Of a DNA stretch of 64,000 bases, positions 48,971 through 57,600 are shown piece after piece. The translations under genes and the position numbers were made by a program. The stretch is taken from positions 620,001 to 684,000 of the forward strand of contig JACJWZ010000002.1 in NCBI GenBank assembly GCA_020636895.1, in the 5' to 3' direction. The DNA comes from Thermoleophilales bacterium. GTDB taxonomy: Bacteria; Actinomycetota; Thermoleophilia; Solirubrobacterales; 70-9. The notes beneath the pieces are model-generated. The model saw nothing but the letters and a program-made list of their open reading frames with translations. It did not search any database and had not been told where the DNA came from. Numbering within the stretch: the stretch's first letter is position 1; each line of letters begins with the position of its first letter.

Positions 48971-49594
48971 ATGGGACGAACGGCCGACCCACATCCGACC
49001 GGACTGCGCGAGCGCAAGAAGCTGCAGACGCGCGCCGCCATCTCCGAGGCGGCCGACGAGCTGTTCGAGGCGCAGGGGTTCGCGGCGACGACGATCCCCC
49101 AGATTGCCGAGCGCGCGCAGGTCTCCCCGCGAACCGTCTCCTACTACTTCCCGGTCAAGGAGGAGCTGGTCTTCCCTGACCGCGGGGAGCTGATCGCCGG
49201 GCTCGCGGCGACGCTCGACGACCGCGGCGAGGGCGAGACCGCCGCCGATGCGCTCTCGCGGTGGATCACCGAGACCTTCGTCCAGCAGCCCGCGGAGGAG
49301 AAGGAGCGGAGCCTGAGACGGCGGGCGGTCATCGACGCGGACGCCGGCCTGCGCGCCTATGAGCTCGAGCTGCAGAGCCACACCGAGGAGGTGATCGCCG
49401 CCTCCTTCGCGCGCGATCTGAACCTACCCGCCGACCATCACGTGCCGCGGATGATCGCGGCCGCCACGCTCGCCGCCCTCGGCTCGCTGGGCCGCGAGGA
49501 CGAGCACGCCTCCGACCCCGCCGAGGCTCAGCGGCTCGTCGACGACGTGATGACGTTCATCGGCGCCGGAGCGCGCGAGCTCGGGAGCGGCTGA
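48971..49594 (+). CDS. TetR-family transcriptional regulator
   Basis: 207 residues. The helix-turn-helix is LQTRAAISEAADELFEAQGFAATTIPQIAERAQVSPRTVSYYFPVKEELVF (about 17-67). The ligand domain is unassigned. It is divergent from the MMPL transporter, a common arrangement in which TetR represses the transporter and itself until a ligand binds. RTVSYYFPVKEEL is a regular TetR variant. It converges with the fatty acyl reductase gene. Confidence 0.92.
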   Translation: MGRTADPHPTGLRERKKLQTRAAISEAADELFEAQGFAATTIPQIAERAQVSPRTVSYYFPVKEELVFPDRGELIAGLAATLDDRGEGETAADALSRWITETFVQQPAEEKERSLRRRAVIDADAGLRAYELELQSHTEEVIAASFARDLNLPADHHVPRMIAAATLAALGSLGREDEHASDPAEAQRLVDDVMTFIGAGARELGSG

Positions 49595-49637
49595 GCCAAC
49601 CCGGGACGCTGCGACGGGCCAAGCGGTGCGCCGCCGC

Positions 49638-51794
49638 CTACCAGTGGACGCCGCGCATCAGATACGCGAACGCGAGCTGCTGGCGGGTGGCCTGCTCGTC
49701 GGTGCCGGTTCCGGCACGGGCCGTGGTCGCTGGGCCGCCGCCACCCTCCCCGCTCTTCTTCCGCCCCTCCTTGGCCGCGGTCGAGTCCGGGAACAGGTGG
49801 TAGGCGCTGTTGAGGATGTAGTCGATCGACTTCGGGTTGATCGCGTAGAGCACCTGCCCGAGCGTCCCCATCGGCGTCGCGATCCGCTTCGGCTTGTAGA
49901 CGATCGCCTCGCAGAGCATGTCGGCCGCCTCGTCCGGCGTGATCGTCGGGAAGCGGTCGTACATCTTCGTCGGCGCGATCATCGGCGTCCGTACGAGCGG
50001 CATGTGGATCGTCGTGATGTGGACGTTGTCGTCGATGATCTCGGAGGCGATGCAGCGCGAGAACGCGTCGAGCGCCGACTTCGACGCCACGTAGGCGGAG
50101 AAGCGCGGCATATTCGTCTGCACCCCGATCGAGCTGACGTTGATGATCTGGCCGCTGCGGCGGGCGCGCATCGTCGGCAGGAGCCGCAGGATCGTCCGCA
50201 CCGGGCCGAAGTAGTTGAGCTGCATCGTCCGCTCGAAGTCGTGGAAGCGGTCGTAGGAGAGCGCGATCGAGCGTCGGATCGAGCGACCGGCGTTGTTGAT
50301 CAGGACGTCGACGTGCCCGTGCTGCTCGAGCACCTCCTCCGCCATCCGGTCGATGTCGTCGATGTCGGAGAGGTCGCAGCGGTGGATGTGGGCGACCCCG
50401 CCGCGCTCGAGGATCTGCTGGCGCGTCTCCTCGAGCTTCTCCGGGGTGCGGGCGACGAGCAGGACGATGCCGCCCGCGTCGGCGATCTTCAGCGCCGCCG
50501 ACTTGCCGATCCCCGAGGAGGCGCCGGTGACCATGACGACGCTGCCGCGCACCGACTTCTCCAGCGACGCGGTTCCCTGCAGCTTCTTGCCGACCCTGAC
50601 GACCTCATCCGGGATCTGCTGCTCGATGATCTGCGCGATGCCGCCGAAGAAGCCGGCGCGGCCGCGCGCGGCGCCGACGAGGGTGCGGTCGCGGAACAGG
50701 TCGGGGTCGAGATGGCGGGCCCAGTAGTCCCAGAGCTTGCCCGCGTAGGCCTCGAGCGGCGGCACCGAGATGTCGGTCCCTCGCAGGGCCGCCTCGGTCC
50801 CGCTCGAATCGAAGTGGGTCGGGTAGTTGAGGTAGACGAGGACCGAGCGCGGGATTCCGAAGTCGGCGAGGACCTTGTCGGTGAACCCCTCGGCGAGCGG
50901 CGTGTTCTGAACGCCGAAGGAGACGAGCGGTGTCAGCGCCTCGGTCACCGAAGCGGGCAGGCGCAGCGAGGACAGCGGCGCGTCGGCGGCGCGGGCGAAG
51001 ATGTCGATCACCTCGCCGGCGCTGTGGGGACGCGGGTCGGTGAGACTGAAGGCGCGCCCGTCGAGCCCTTCCTTGTGGGCGATGTGGTCCATCGCGCGGG
51101 CGACGAAATCGACCGGGACGATGTTGATCTCACGCCCCTCGACCCCGGGGACCGGCACCCATTGCGGGACGATCGAGCGGATCCGCCTGATCAGCTTGAA
51201 GAAGTAGTAGGGCCCGTCGACCTTGTCCATCTCGCCGGTCTCGGAGTGGCCGACCACGATGCCCGGCCGGTAGACGCGCCACGGCCGCGAGCACTCCTCG
51301 CGGACGACGCCCTCGGACTCGTGCTTGGTCTGGAAGTAGGGGTGGTTGTCGACGTCTTGAGCCTCCTCGAACATGTCCTCGCGCCAGGTCCCCTTGTAGA
51401 GACCCGCGGCGGCGATCGAGCTGACCATGTGGACGCGCCCGGCTTCGATGGCCTCGGCGAGCTCGACCATGTGGCGGGTGCCCTCGACGTTGGCCACGCG
51501 TTGCGACTCGGCGTCGGCCTTCATGTCGTAGATCGCCGCGAGGTGGAACAGGTGGTCGACGTCGCCCCTGAGCATCTCCACGTCCTCGTCGGAGAGGCCG
51601 AGGCGCGGCTGGGAGAGGTCCCCGACGACTCCGACGACCCGGTCCTCGCTCACGCCCCAGCGGTTGCGTAGCTCCTCGAGGCGGCCCTTCGACCCCTCGC
51701 GCACGAGCACGTAGACGGTGCCGTTGCGCTCGAGCAGGAGCTCGACGAGGTTGCGGCCGATGAAGCCGGTCGCGCCGGTGACGAAGTAACTCAA
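49638..51794 (-). CDS. Two-domain fatty acyl-CoA/aldehyde reductase (AcrA1/FAR-like)
   Basis: 718 residues from a TTG at 51794, chosen because GGAGGAGGAGGG (51798-51809) is just upstream. Domain 1 (1-370) is an extended SDR with SYFVTGATGFIGRN and a Y153-K157 pair (YFQTK), like the thioester-reductase domain of FARs. Domain 2 (415-670) is a classical SDR with TGASSGIG at 423-430, NNAG near 500 and Y568-K572. This tandem is known from mycobacterial Rv3391 and Marinobacter-type reductases, which reduce acyl-CoA via aldehyde to alcohol for wax esters. A low-complexity tail extends it beyond the usual about 650 residues. Confidence 0.87.
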   Translation of the reverse strand: MSYFVTGATGFIGRNLVELLLERNGTVYVLVREGSKGRLEELRNRWGVSEDRVVGVVGDLSQPRLGLSDEDVEMLRGDVDHLFHLAAIYDMKADAESQRVANVEGTRHMVELAEAIEAGRVHMVSSIAAAGLYKGTWREDMFEEAQDVDNHPYFQTKHESEGVVREECSRPWRVYRPGIVVGHSETGEMDKVDGPYYFFKLIRRIRSIVPQWVPVPGVEGREINIVPVDFVARAMDHIAHKEGLDGRAFSLTDPRPHSAGEVIDIFARAADAPLSSLRLPASVTEALTPLVSFGVQNTPLAEGFTDKVLADFGIPRSVLVYLNYPTHFDSSGTEAALRGTDISVPPLEAYAGKLWDYWARHLDPDLFRDRTLVGAARGRAGFFGGIAQIIEQQIPDEVVRVGKKLQGTASLEKSVRGSVVMVTGASSGIGKSAALKIADAGGIVLLVARTPEKLEETRQQILERGGVAHIHRCDLSDIDDIDRMAEEVLEQHGHVDVLINNAGRSIRRSIALSYDRFHDFERTMQLNYFGPVRTILRLLPTMRARRSGQIINVSSIGVQTNMPRFSAYVASKSALDAFSRCIASEIIDDNVHITTIHMPLVRTPMIAPTKMYDRFPTITPDEAADMLCEAIVYKPKRIATPMGTLGQVLYAINPKSIDYILNSAYHLFPDSTAAKEGRKKSGEGGGGPATTARAGTGTDEQATRQQLAFAYLMRGVHW

Positions 51795-51855
51795 GTTCCC
51801 TCCTCCTCCTAAGTCCGAAAGCGGACCATAGAGGCTCGTGTCGGTGCGCGGGGGT

Positions 51856-52638
51856 TCAATCCGGCAAGCCGCCGAGGAACTCGAGCACCAGCGCGTCGAA
51901 CTCCTCGGGCCGCTCCAGGCTGGGCAGGTGGGAGGCCCCCGCGACGGTGGCGGCGCTCGCGCCGGGGATGTCGGCCGCGAGGCGGGCTGCGCCCTCGCGC
52001 ATCTCGGGGATGTCGAGCTCGCCGACGACGGCCAGGGTCGGCACCGCGATCTCACCCAGCCGCTCGGCCGGCTCAGGGACCAGCGCCACGCCCTCGACAT
52101 CCGGCCGGGCGAGTTGCATCACGAGCGCGTCGCGCTGCATGTCCCCGACGAAGGCGCGCATGGCGGCATCGACCTCGTCGTGGGTGCGGTCCGGGCCGTC
52201 GACCCAGAAGCGGAGGTTGAGCTCGACGATCGCGTCGACGTCGCCGGCGGCCGCGAGGTCCTCCTCGCGTGAGGAGTAGCGCTTCAGCTCCTCCGTCCAC
52301 CCCATCAGAGGATGTCCGGAGCCGATGAGGACGAGCCCGGCGACGAGATCGGGACGGGCGAGGGCGACGTCGAGCGCGATCTCCCCGCCCATCGACGCGC
52401 CGACGAGCACCACCGGCGCCAGGCCCTCGGCCTCGATCAGATCGATGACGCACTGGCCGTCGGCGTAGTCGGCGGCCGGCATCGGAGTTCGGCCGAACCC
52501 GGGCAGATCGCAACGGACGACCCGCCCCGCCGGCGCCAACGTCCGCATCTGCCGCTCCCACATCTGCGCGTCGCAGATCCCCGCGTGCAGCAGCAGGATC
52601 CCCCGACCTTCGCCCGCGGAGTCATGCCAGAGCTCCAT
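51856..52638 (-). CDS. Alpha/beta-fold hydrolase
   Basis: 260 residues from the ATG at 52638; a TTG at 52647 is an alternative. Motifs: GILLLHAGICDAQMWERQM (HxG oxyanion region with Ala), nucleophile elbow VVLVGASMGGEIAL (Ser), acid in LAVVGELDIPEM, and His in GASHLPSLERPEEF. TAGCGT lies 8 nt upstream. It resembles 3-oxoadipate enol-lactonase/esterase-type hydrolases but the substrate is unknown. Its promoter faces a long structured intergenic region. Confidence 0.83.
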   Translation of the reverse strand: MELWHDSAGEGRGILLLHAGICDAQMWERQMRTLAPAGRVVRCDLPGFGRTPMPAADYADGQCVIDLIEAEGLAPVVLVGASMGGEIALDVALARPDLVAGLVLIGSGHPLMGWTEELKRYSSREEDLAAAGDVDAIVELNLRFWVDGPDRTHDEVDAAMRAFVGDMQRDALVMQLARPDVEGVALVPEPAERLGEIAVPTLAVVGELDIPEMREGAARLAADIPGASAATVAGASHLPSLERPEEFDALVLEFLGGLPD

Positions 52639-52723
52639 CGGCCACAACGCTAGCCGTCGTCGCGGGAGCGCTCAACCATCGGCGATGGGCGCCGCACAGC
52701 GCGCCACCTCCCCGGCGCGAGCG

Positions 52724-52773
52724 GACGTGTCACCGGAAACCGGGGAATAGCTCCGCTTCTCGGTGACAGGTCC
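52724..52773. repeat. Tandem structured repeat, unit 1
   Basis: 50-nt unit, 74 percent identical (37/50) to unit 2 at 52796, period 72. Outer arms TGTCACCG/CGGTGACA pair perfectly, and an inner CGGG/TCCG stem encloses GAATAGC. Confidence 0.65.
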
Positions 52774-52795
52774 GGCGAGCCAGCGGTGCCTGGCC

Positions 52796-52845
52796 GACGT
52801 GTCAGCCGGGAGCGGGGAACAGGCCCGTTTGCGGGTGACAGGCCC
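52796..52845. repeat. Tandem structured repeat, unit 2
   Basis: Outer TGTCA/TGACA and CCG/CGG arms pair with a G-G mismatch between them; inner CGGG/CCCG encloses GAACAGG. Loop conservation (GAAYAGS) with changed stem bases supports an RNA or cruciform structure. Confidence 0.65.
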
Positions 52846-52880
52846 AAGACCCATCCGCCACGGCTGGCGCCGGGGCGATG

Positions 52881-52952
52881 GGCAGCGAGGGGGCAAGGGA
52901 GATCCCGGTGAGGCCGGCCGCCGCGGTGAGCTCCCCGCCTCCCCTCGCTGCC
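52881..52952. ncRNA. Candidate structured element: 12-bp long-range stem
   Basis: GGCAGCGAGGGG (52881-52892) and CCCCTCGCTGCC (52941-52952) pair perfectly and enclose 48 nt that can form further helices such as GGGA/TCCC and GGCC-rich arms. It lies in a non-coding 524-bp gap. A small RNA or leader is possible but unproven. Confidence 0.4.
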
Positions 52953-52992
52953 GATCGTGCGAAGCGGGGCTGGCCCCGTGCGGCGCACGGAA

Positions 52993-53027
52993 TCGCAATC
53001 GCACGTCTGTGGGACATGCGATTGCGA
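52993..53027. repeat. 11-bp perfect hairpin upstream of photolyase
   Basis: TCGCAATCGCA (52993-53003) and TGCGATTGCGA (53017-53027) pair perfectly around a 13-nt loop. It is 136 bp before the photolyase start and could be a regulator site or RNA hairpin. Confidence 0.5.
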
Positions 53028-53149
53028 GTTGGGCGCGGCTGCGGCCGCCTGACGCGCCGGCAACCCTCGCAACGCAGAGCGCTTGGGAGCCGAGCATCCG
53101 GGGTGACGCTGGCAGCACGCTGGCGCCGCTTGAACCAACGCGGGCGGGG

Positions 53150-53155
53150 AATACT
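53150..53155 (+). promoter_or_regulatory. Candidate -10 element AATACT of photolyase
   Basis: AATACT is 7 nt upstream of the ATG at 53163; no Shine-Dalgarno. Confidence 0.35.
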
Positions 53156-53162
53156 GACCGCG

Positions 53163-54566
53163 ATGGGCACCGCGATCGTCTGGTTCCGCCGCGACCTGCG
53201 GATGAGCGACAACCCGGCGCTGGCCGCGGCCGCCGAGGCGGGCGGGATCGTCCCGGTCTTCTGCTTCGAGGGGGGTCTCTACGGCGGCCGCCACGGGTCG
53301 GCGAACCGCAACGCCTACCTGCGCGCCTCCCTGCGGGAGCTCGACGCGAGCCTCCGCGACGCCGGCTCGAAACTGCATTACCGCTCGGGCGATCCCGCCG
53401 TGCAGATCAGGCGCCTCGCCGCCGAGTGCGGGGCCGACGTCGTCCACGTCAACCGCGACCACACCGCCCACGCTCGCTCCCGCGACCGGCGCGTGCAGGA
53501 GGCGCTCGACGGTGACGACGTCGAGCTCGCCGGGCACACCGGCATCTCCTGCGCCGAGATCGCGAAGATCGAGACCGGCTCGGGGGGCCCCTATCGCGTC
53601 TTCACGCCGTTCTCGAAGGCCTGGATGGCGGCCGACCGCCGCGACGTCGCGACGAAGCCACGGAAGCTGCGGACACCCACGGGGATCGAGGTGGGGAAGC
53701 TGCTCTCGGAGGAGCGGCTCGGGATCACCGCCGAAGCGAAGCGGATCGCGGGGGCGGCGGGGCCCGGCGAGGTGGCCGGCCGGAAGCTGATGCGCGAGGC
53801 CGCCGAGAACGCGGCCCGCTACGCGAAGGTCCGTGACCTCCCCGGGCTCGACGAGACGACGCGCCTGTCCCCTCCCCTCCACTTCGGCACCGTCTCCGCC
53901 CGCGAGCTCGAGACGCTGCTCGCCGAGCAGCGCTCGGAGGGCGCGAAGGCGCTGCGTCGGCAGATCTGCTGGCGCGACTTCTGGCTCAACGTCATCCGTC
54001 ACTTCCCCGCCAACAGGACGAAGGAGTACGACGAGCGCTTCCGCGGCATGCGCTGGCACGACGACCGCGCCTCGCTGAACGCCTGGAAACGCGGCGAGAC
54101 CGGCGTCCCCTACGTGGACGCGGGAATGCGCCAGCTCCTCGCCGAGGGCTGGATGCACAACCGGGTGCGGATGGCCGTCGCCTCCTACCTGACCAAGAAC
54201 CTCCTGATCGACTGGCGCGAGGGCGAGGCGCACTTCATGGAGCACCTGCTCGACGGAGACGAGTCCCAGAACAACGGCAACTGGCAGTGGGCGGCCTCGG
54301 TGGGAGCCGACCCGCAGCCCTACTTCCGGGTCTTCAACCCCGTCAGGCAGCAGCGGAGGTTCGATGCCGACGGCACCTACGTGCGCCGCTGGGTGCCCGA
54401 ACTGGAGCGGCTTCCCGACAAGTACCTGGCGGAGCCGTGGGAGGCATCCGAGGAGGTTCTCGAGGGGGCCGGAGTGAGGCTCGGGAGCGATTACCCGAGG
54501 CCTCTCGTCGACCTCGAGGACTCCCGCGAAGAGGCCATCGCGCGGTACGGCGACCAGCGCGGCTGA
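53163..54566 (+). CDS. phr: Deoxyribodipyrimidine photolyase (CPD class I type)
   Basis: 467 residues from the ATG at 53163; longer in-frame starts add non-conserved sequence through the hairpin region and are rejected. It repairs UV cyclobutane pyrimidine dimers using FAD and blue light. The N-terminal antenna domain starts TAIVWFRRDLRMSDNPAL. FAD/DNA motifs are TGVPYVDAGMRQLLAEGWMHNRVRM, ASYLTKNLLIDWREGEAHFMEHLLDGDESQNNGNWQW and the C-terminal FNPVRQQRRFDADGTYVRRWVPEL. The GNWQW-AASVGAD run includes the Trp of the electron-transfer path. Confidence 0.95.
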   Translation: MGTAIVWFRRDLRMSDNPALAAAAEAGGIVPVFCFEGGLYGGRHGSANRNAYLRASLRELDASLRDAGSKLHYRSGDPAVQIRRLAAECGADVVHVNRDHTAHARSRDRRVQEALDGDDVELAGHTGISCAEIAKIETGSGGPYRVFTPFSKAWMAADRRDVATKPRKLRTPTGIEVGKLLSEERLGITAEAKRIAGAAGPGEVAGRKLMREAAENAARYAKVRDLPGLDETTRLSPPLHFGTVSARELETLLAEQRSEGAKALRRQICWRDFWLNVIRHFPANRTKEYDERFRGMRWHDDRASLNAWKRGETGVPYVDAGMRQLLAEGWMHNRVRMAVASYLTKNLLIDWREGEAHFMEHLLDGDESQNNGNWQWAASVGADPQPYFRVFNPVRQQRRFDADGTYVRRWVPELERLPDKYLAEPWEASEEVLEGAGVRLGSDYPRPLVDLEDSREEAIARYGDQRG

Positions 54567-54594
54567 GGCCACCGGCGCCGGGACGGTCAGGTGC

Positions 54595-54600
54595 ATATAG
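54595..54600 (+). promoter_or_regulatory. Candidate -10 element TATAGT of the 2-oxoglutarate dehydrogenase gene
   Basis: TATAGT lies 61 nt before the ATG. In the implied leader, 54615-54650 (GTG to TAA) could encode the 11-residue peptide VSTYEQAAQAI. The spacer 54567-54661 holds nothing else. Confidence 0.4.
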
Positions 54601-54661
54601 TCAGTGAGGATTCTGTGAGTACCTACGAGCAAGCCGCCCAGGCCATCTAAGGGGGTCCCCG

Positions 54662-57600
54662 ATGCCGGCGACCGGGACCGTTCAGATCGAGATGCCCGCG
54701 ATGGGCGAATCGGTGTCCGAGGGCATCGTGCTGGAGTGGCACGTCGCCGAGGGCGACCAGATCTCCGAGGGCGACACGATCGTCGAGGTCTCGACCGACA
54801 AGATCGACGCCGAGGTGCCGGCGACCGTGAGTGGCACCGTCACGAAGCTCCTCGTCGAGCCCGACGAGGTCGTCAAGGTCGGCCAGGCGCTGGCCGAGAT
54901 CGAACCCGGCTCGGGCTCCAACGGCGCGGGCACCTCCTCCGGCTCCGGCGACGATGCCGGAGATGCCGGAGACGGGCTCCCCGAGACCGGCTCCGGCGGC
55001 GAGGGCGACGCCGACCTCGGCGAGTCCGGCGGCGGGGCTGCGGCCCCCGAGGGCGATGCCGGATCCTCAGGCGCCTCAGAGGGCGGCTCCGGCGAGATCG
55101 TCGAGGTGACGATGCCGGAGATGGGCGAGTCGGTCGCCGAGGGCACCGTCCTCGAGTGGCACAAGGCCGCCGGCGACGCGATCGAGGAGGGCGAGACGCT
55201 CGTCGAGGTATCGACCGACAAGGTCGACGCGGAAGTGCCGGCGACCGCAAGCGGCACCGTGACCGAGCTGCTGGTCGAGCCCGACGACGTCGTCAAGGTC
55301 GGCCAGGCGCTCGCCAGGATCGAGGTCGGCGCGGGCTCCGGCGCTTCGGCGGCGCCGAGCGAGGCCCCCACCCCGTCCGGCAACGGCACCGGTGCCGAGG
55401 CCGCTGAGATCGACTCCGACGCCAAGGCTTCTCCGGTGGCGAAGCGCATCGCCGCCGCCGAGGGCCTCGACCTCTCCAAGGTCGAGGGCTCGGGTCCCGG
55501 CGGCAAGGTCATGAAGGCCGACGTGCTGGCAGCCGCCGGCGGTGGCAACGGCGCCGCCCCGACGCTGAGCGAGGGCGAGGCGAAGGTCCTCCGCGGCCCC
55601 GCCGGGATGCTGGCGAAGGCGATGGACGAGAGCCGCTCGATCCCGACTGCGACATCGTTCCGGACGCTCGCCGTCGACACGCTCGACGCCAAGCGCAAGG
55701 CGATCAACGGGATGCTCGCCGAGCAGGGGATGAAGGTCTCGTTCACGCACCTGATCGCGTGGGCGATCGTCGAGGCGGCGCGCGAGTGGCCCGCGATGTT
55801 CCGGACCTTCGAGGAGCGGGACGGCAAGCCGAACGTCATCGACCACGGTCAGGTGAACCTCGGCATCGCGGTTGACATCGAGAAGAAGGACGGCTCGCGG
55901 TCGCTGATGGTGCCGCGCGTTCTCGGCGCCGACCAGCTCGACTTCAAGGCGTTCCACGCCGGCTACGAGGACCTGATCCGCAAGACGCGGGAGAACTCGC
56001 TCACCGCCGACGACTTCCAGGGCACGAACATCACCCTGACCAACCCCGGCGGGCTCGGCACCATCGCCTCGGTTCCGCGCCTGATGACCGGACAGGGCAC
56101 GATCGTCGCCACCGGCTCGATCGCCTACCCGCCCGAGTGGAAGCACGCGGCGCCCGACAAGCTCAACGCGCTCGGCGTCTCGAAGGTGATGACGATGACG
56201 TCCACCTACGACCACCGGATCATCCAGGGCGCCGAGTCGGGGTCCTTCCTGCGCCGCATCGACGAGCTGCTCAGCGGCAACGACGAGTTCTACGAGGGCG
56301 TCGCTGAGAGCCTCGGCATCGACGCCGCCACGGTCACCAACGCCCACCCCGCGTCCGCATCGGCGCCGCCGCTCGCGACCGGGACCGGGAGCCACCAGGT
56401 CGTTTCGGCGCCATCGGTCGGCGCGGTCGACGAGGAGCTGCTGCAGGCGGTCCAGGCCGCGACCTCGCTGCTCAAGGCGTACCGCACGCACGGCCACCTC
56501 TCCGCCCACCTGAACCCGCTCGGCGGCGACGGCAAGGGCGATCCGGCCCTCGAGCCCGAGAACCTCAACCTCACGCCCGAGCTGATGAAGCGGATCCCGG
56601 CCTCGATCCTGCGGATCGGCGTCCCCGGGGAGACCCTGCTCGACGCACTGCCGCGGATGCGGGACGCCTACTGCGGCTCGATGGGCTACCAGATCGAGCA
56701 CCTCTCCTCGCACCAGCAGCGCATGTGGCTGCGCGAGATGATCGAGGCCGGCAAGCACCGCGCGCCGCTCGACAAGGACGAGAAGCGCTCCCTGCTGCAC
56801 CGCCTGATCCAGGTCTTCCAGTTCGAGCGGTTCCTGCAGAAGGCCTACCTCGGCCAGAAGATGTTCTCGATCGAGGGGCTCGACGCGACCGTGCCGATGA
56901 TCGACGAGCTCGCGACGCTGGCGAAGAAGAACGGCGCCGATCAGGTCGTGATCGGGATGGCCCACCGCGGCCGGCTCTCGGTCCTCGCCCACAATCTGGG
57001 GCGCTCGATGGAGTCGATCATGGCCGAGTTCGAGGGTGCGAAGGCGATCGACGCCGTCAAGCGCACCGACGCGCTGCGCCACGGCGGCACCGGTGACGTC
57101 AAGTACCACCACGGCGCCGAGGGGCTGTTCGAGTCCGGCGAGGGCGACGTGCGGATGCGGCTGTACCCGAACCCGAGCCACCTCGAGTTCGTCGGGCCCG
57201 TCGTCGAGGGCGGCGCCCGCGCCGCGCAGACCGGCCACGCCGGCCCGCGGCTGAACTACGACGCCTCGCAAGCTGTGCCGCTGCTCCTGCACGGCGACGC
57301 CGCGTTCCCGGGCCAGGGCGTCGTCGCCGAGAACTTCAACATGCAGTCGCTCGAGGGCTACTCGACCGGGGGCACCGTCCACATCATCCAGGACAACAGC
57401 GTCGGGTTCACGACCGACCCCATGGAGGGCCGCTCGACCCCATACGCCTCCGACATGGCGAAGGGCTTCAACGTCCCGATCATCCACGTCAACGCCGACG
57501 AGCCCGAGGCCTGCATCGCCGCGGTCCGGCTAGCGATGGCCTACCGCGAGAAGTTCCACCGCGACGTCGTCATCGACCTGATCGGCTACCGCCGCTACGG

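Noticed and set aside
46750..49179. Long plus-strand open frame (809 codons) opposite the MMPL gene
   Set aside because: It is antisense to a clear transporter, rich in Arg/Asp/Glu/His with no motif; typical of an open shadow frame in GC-rich DNA.
52878..53162. Longer N-terminus for photolyase
   Set aside because: The added residues are Arg-rich, cross two strong hairpins and precede the conserved photolyase N-terminus at 53163.
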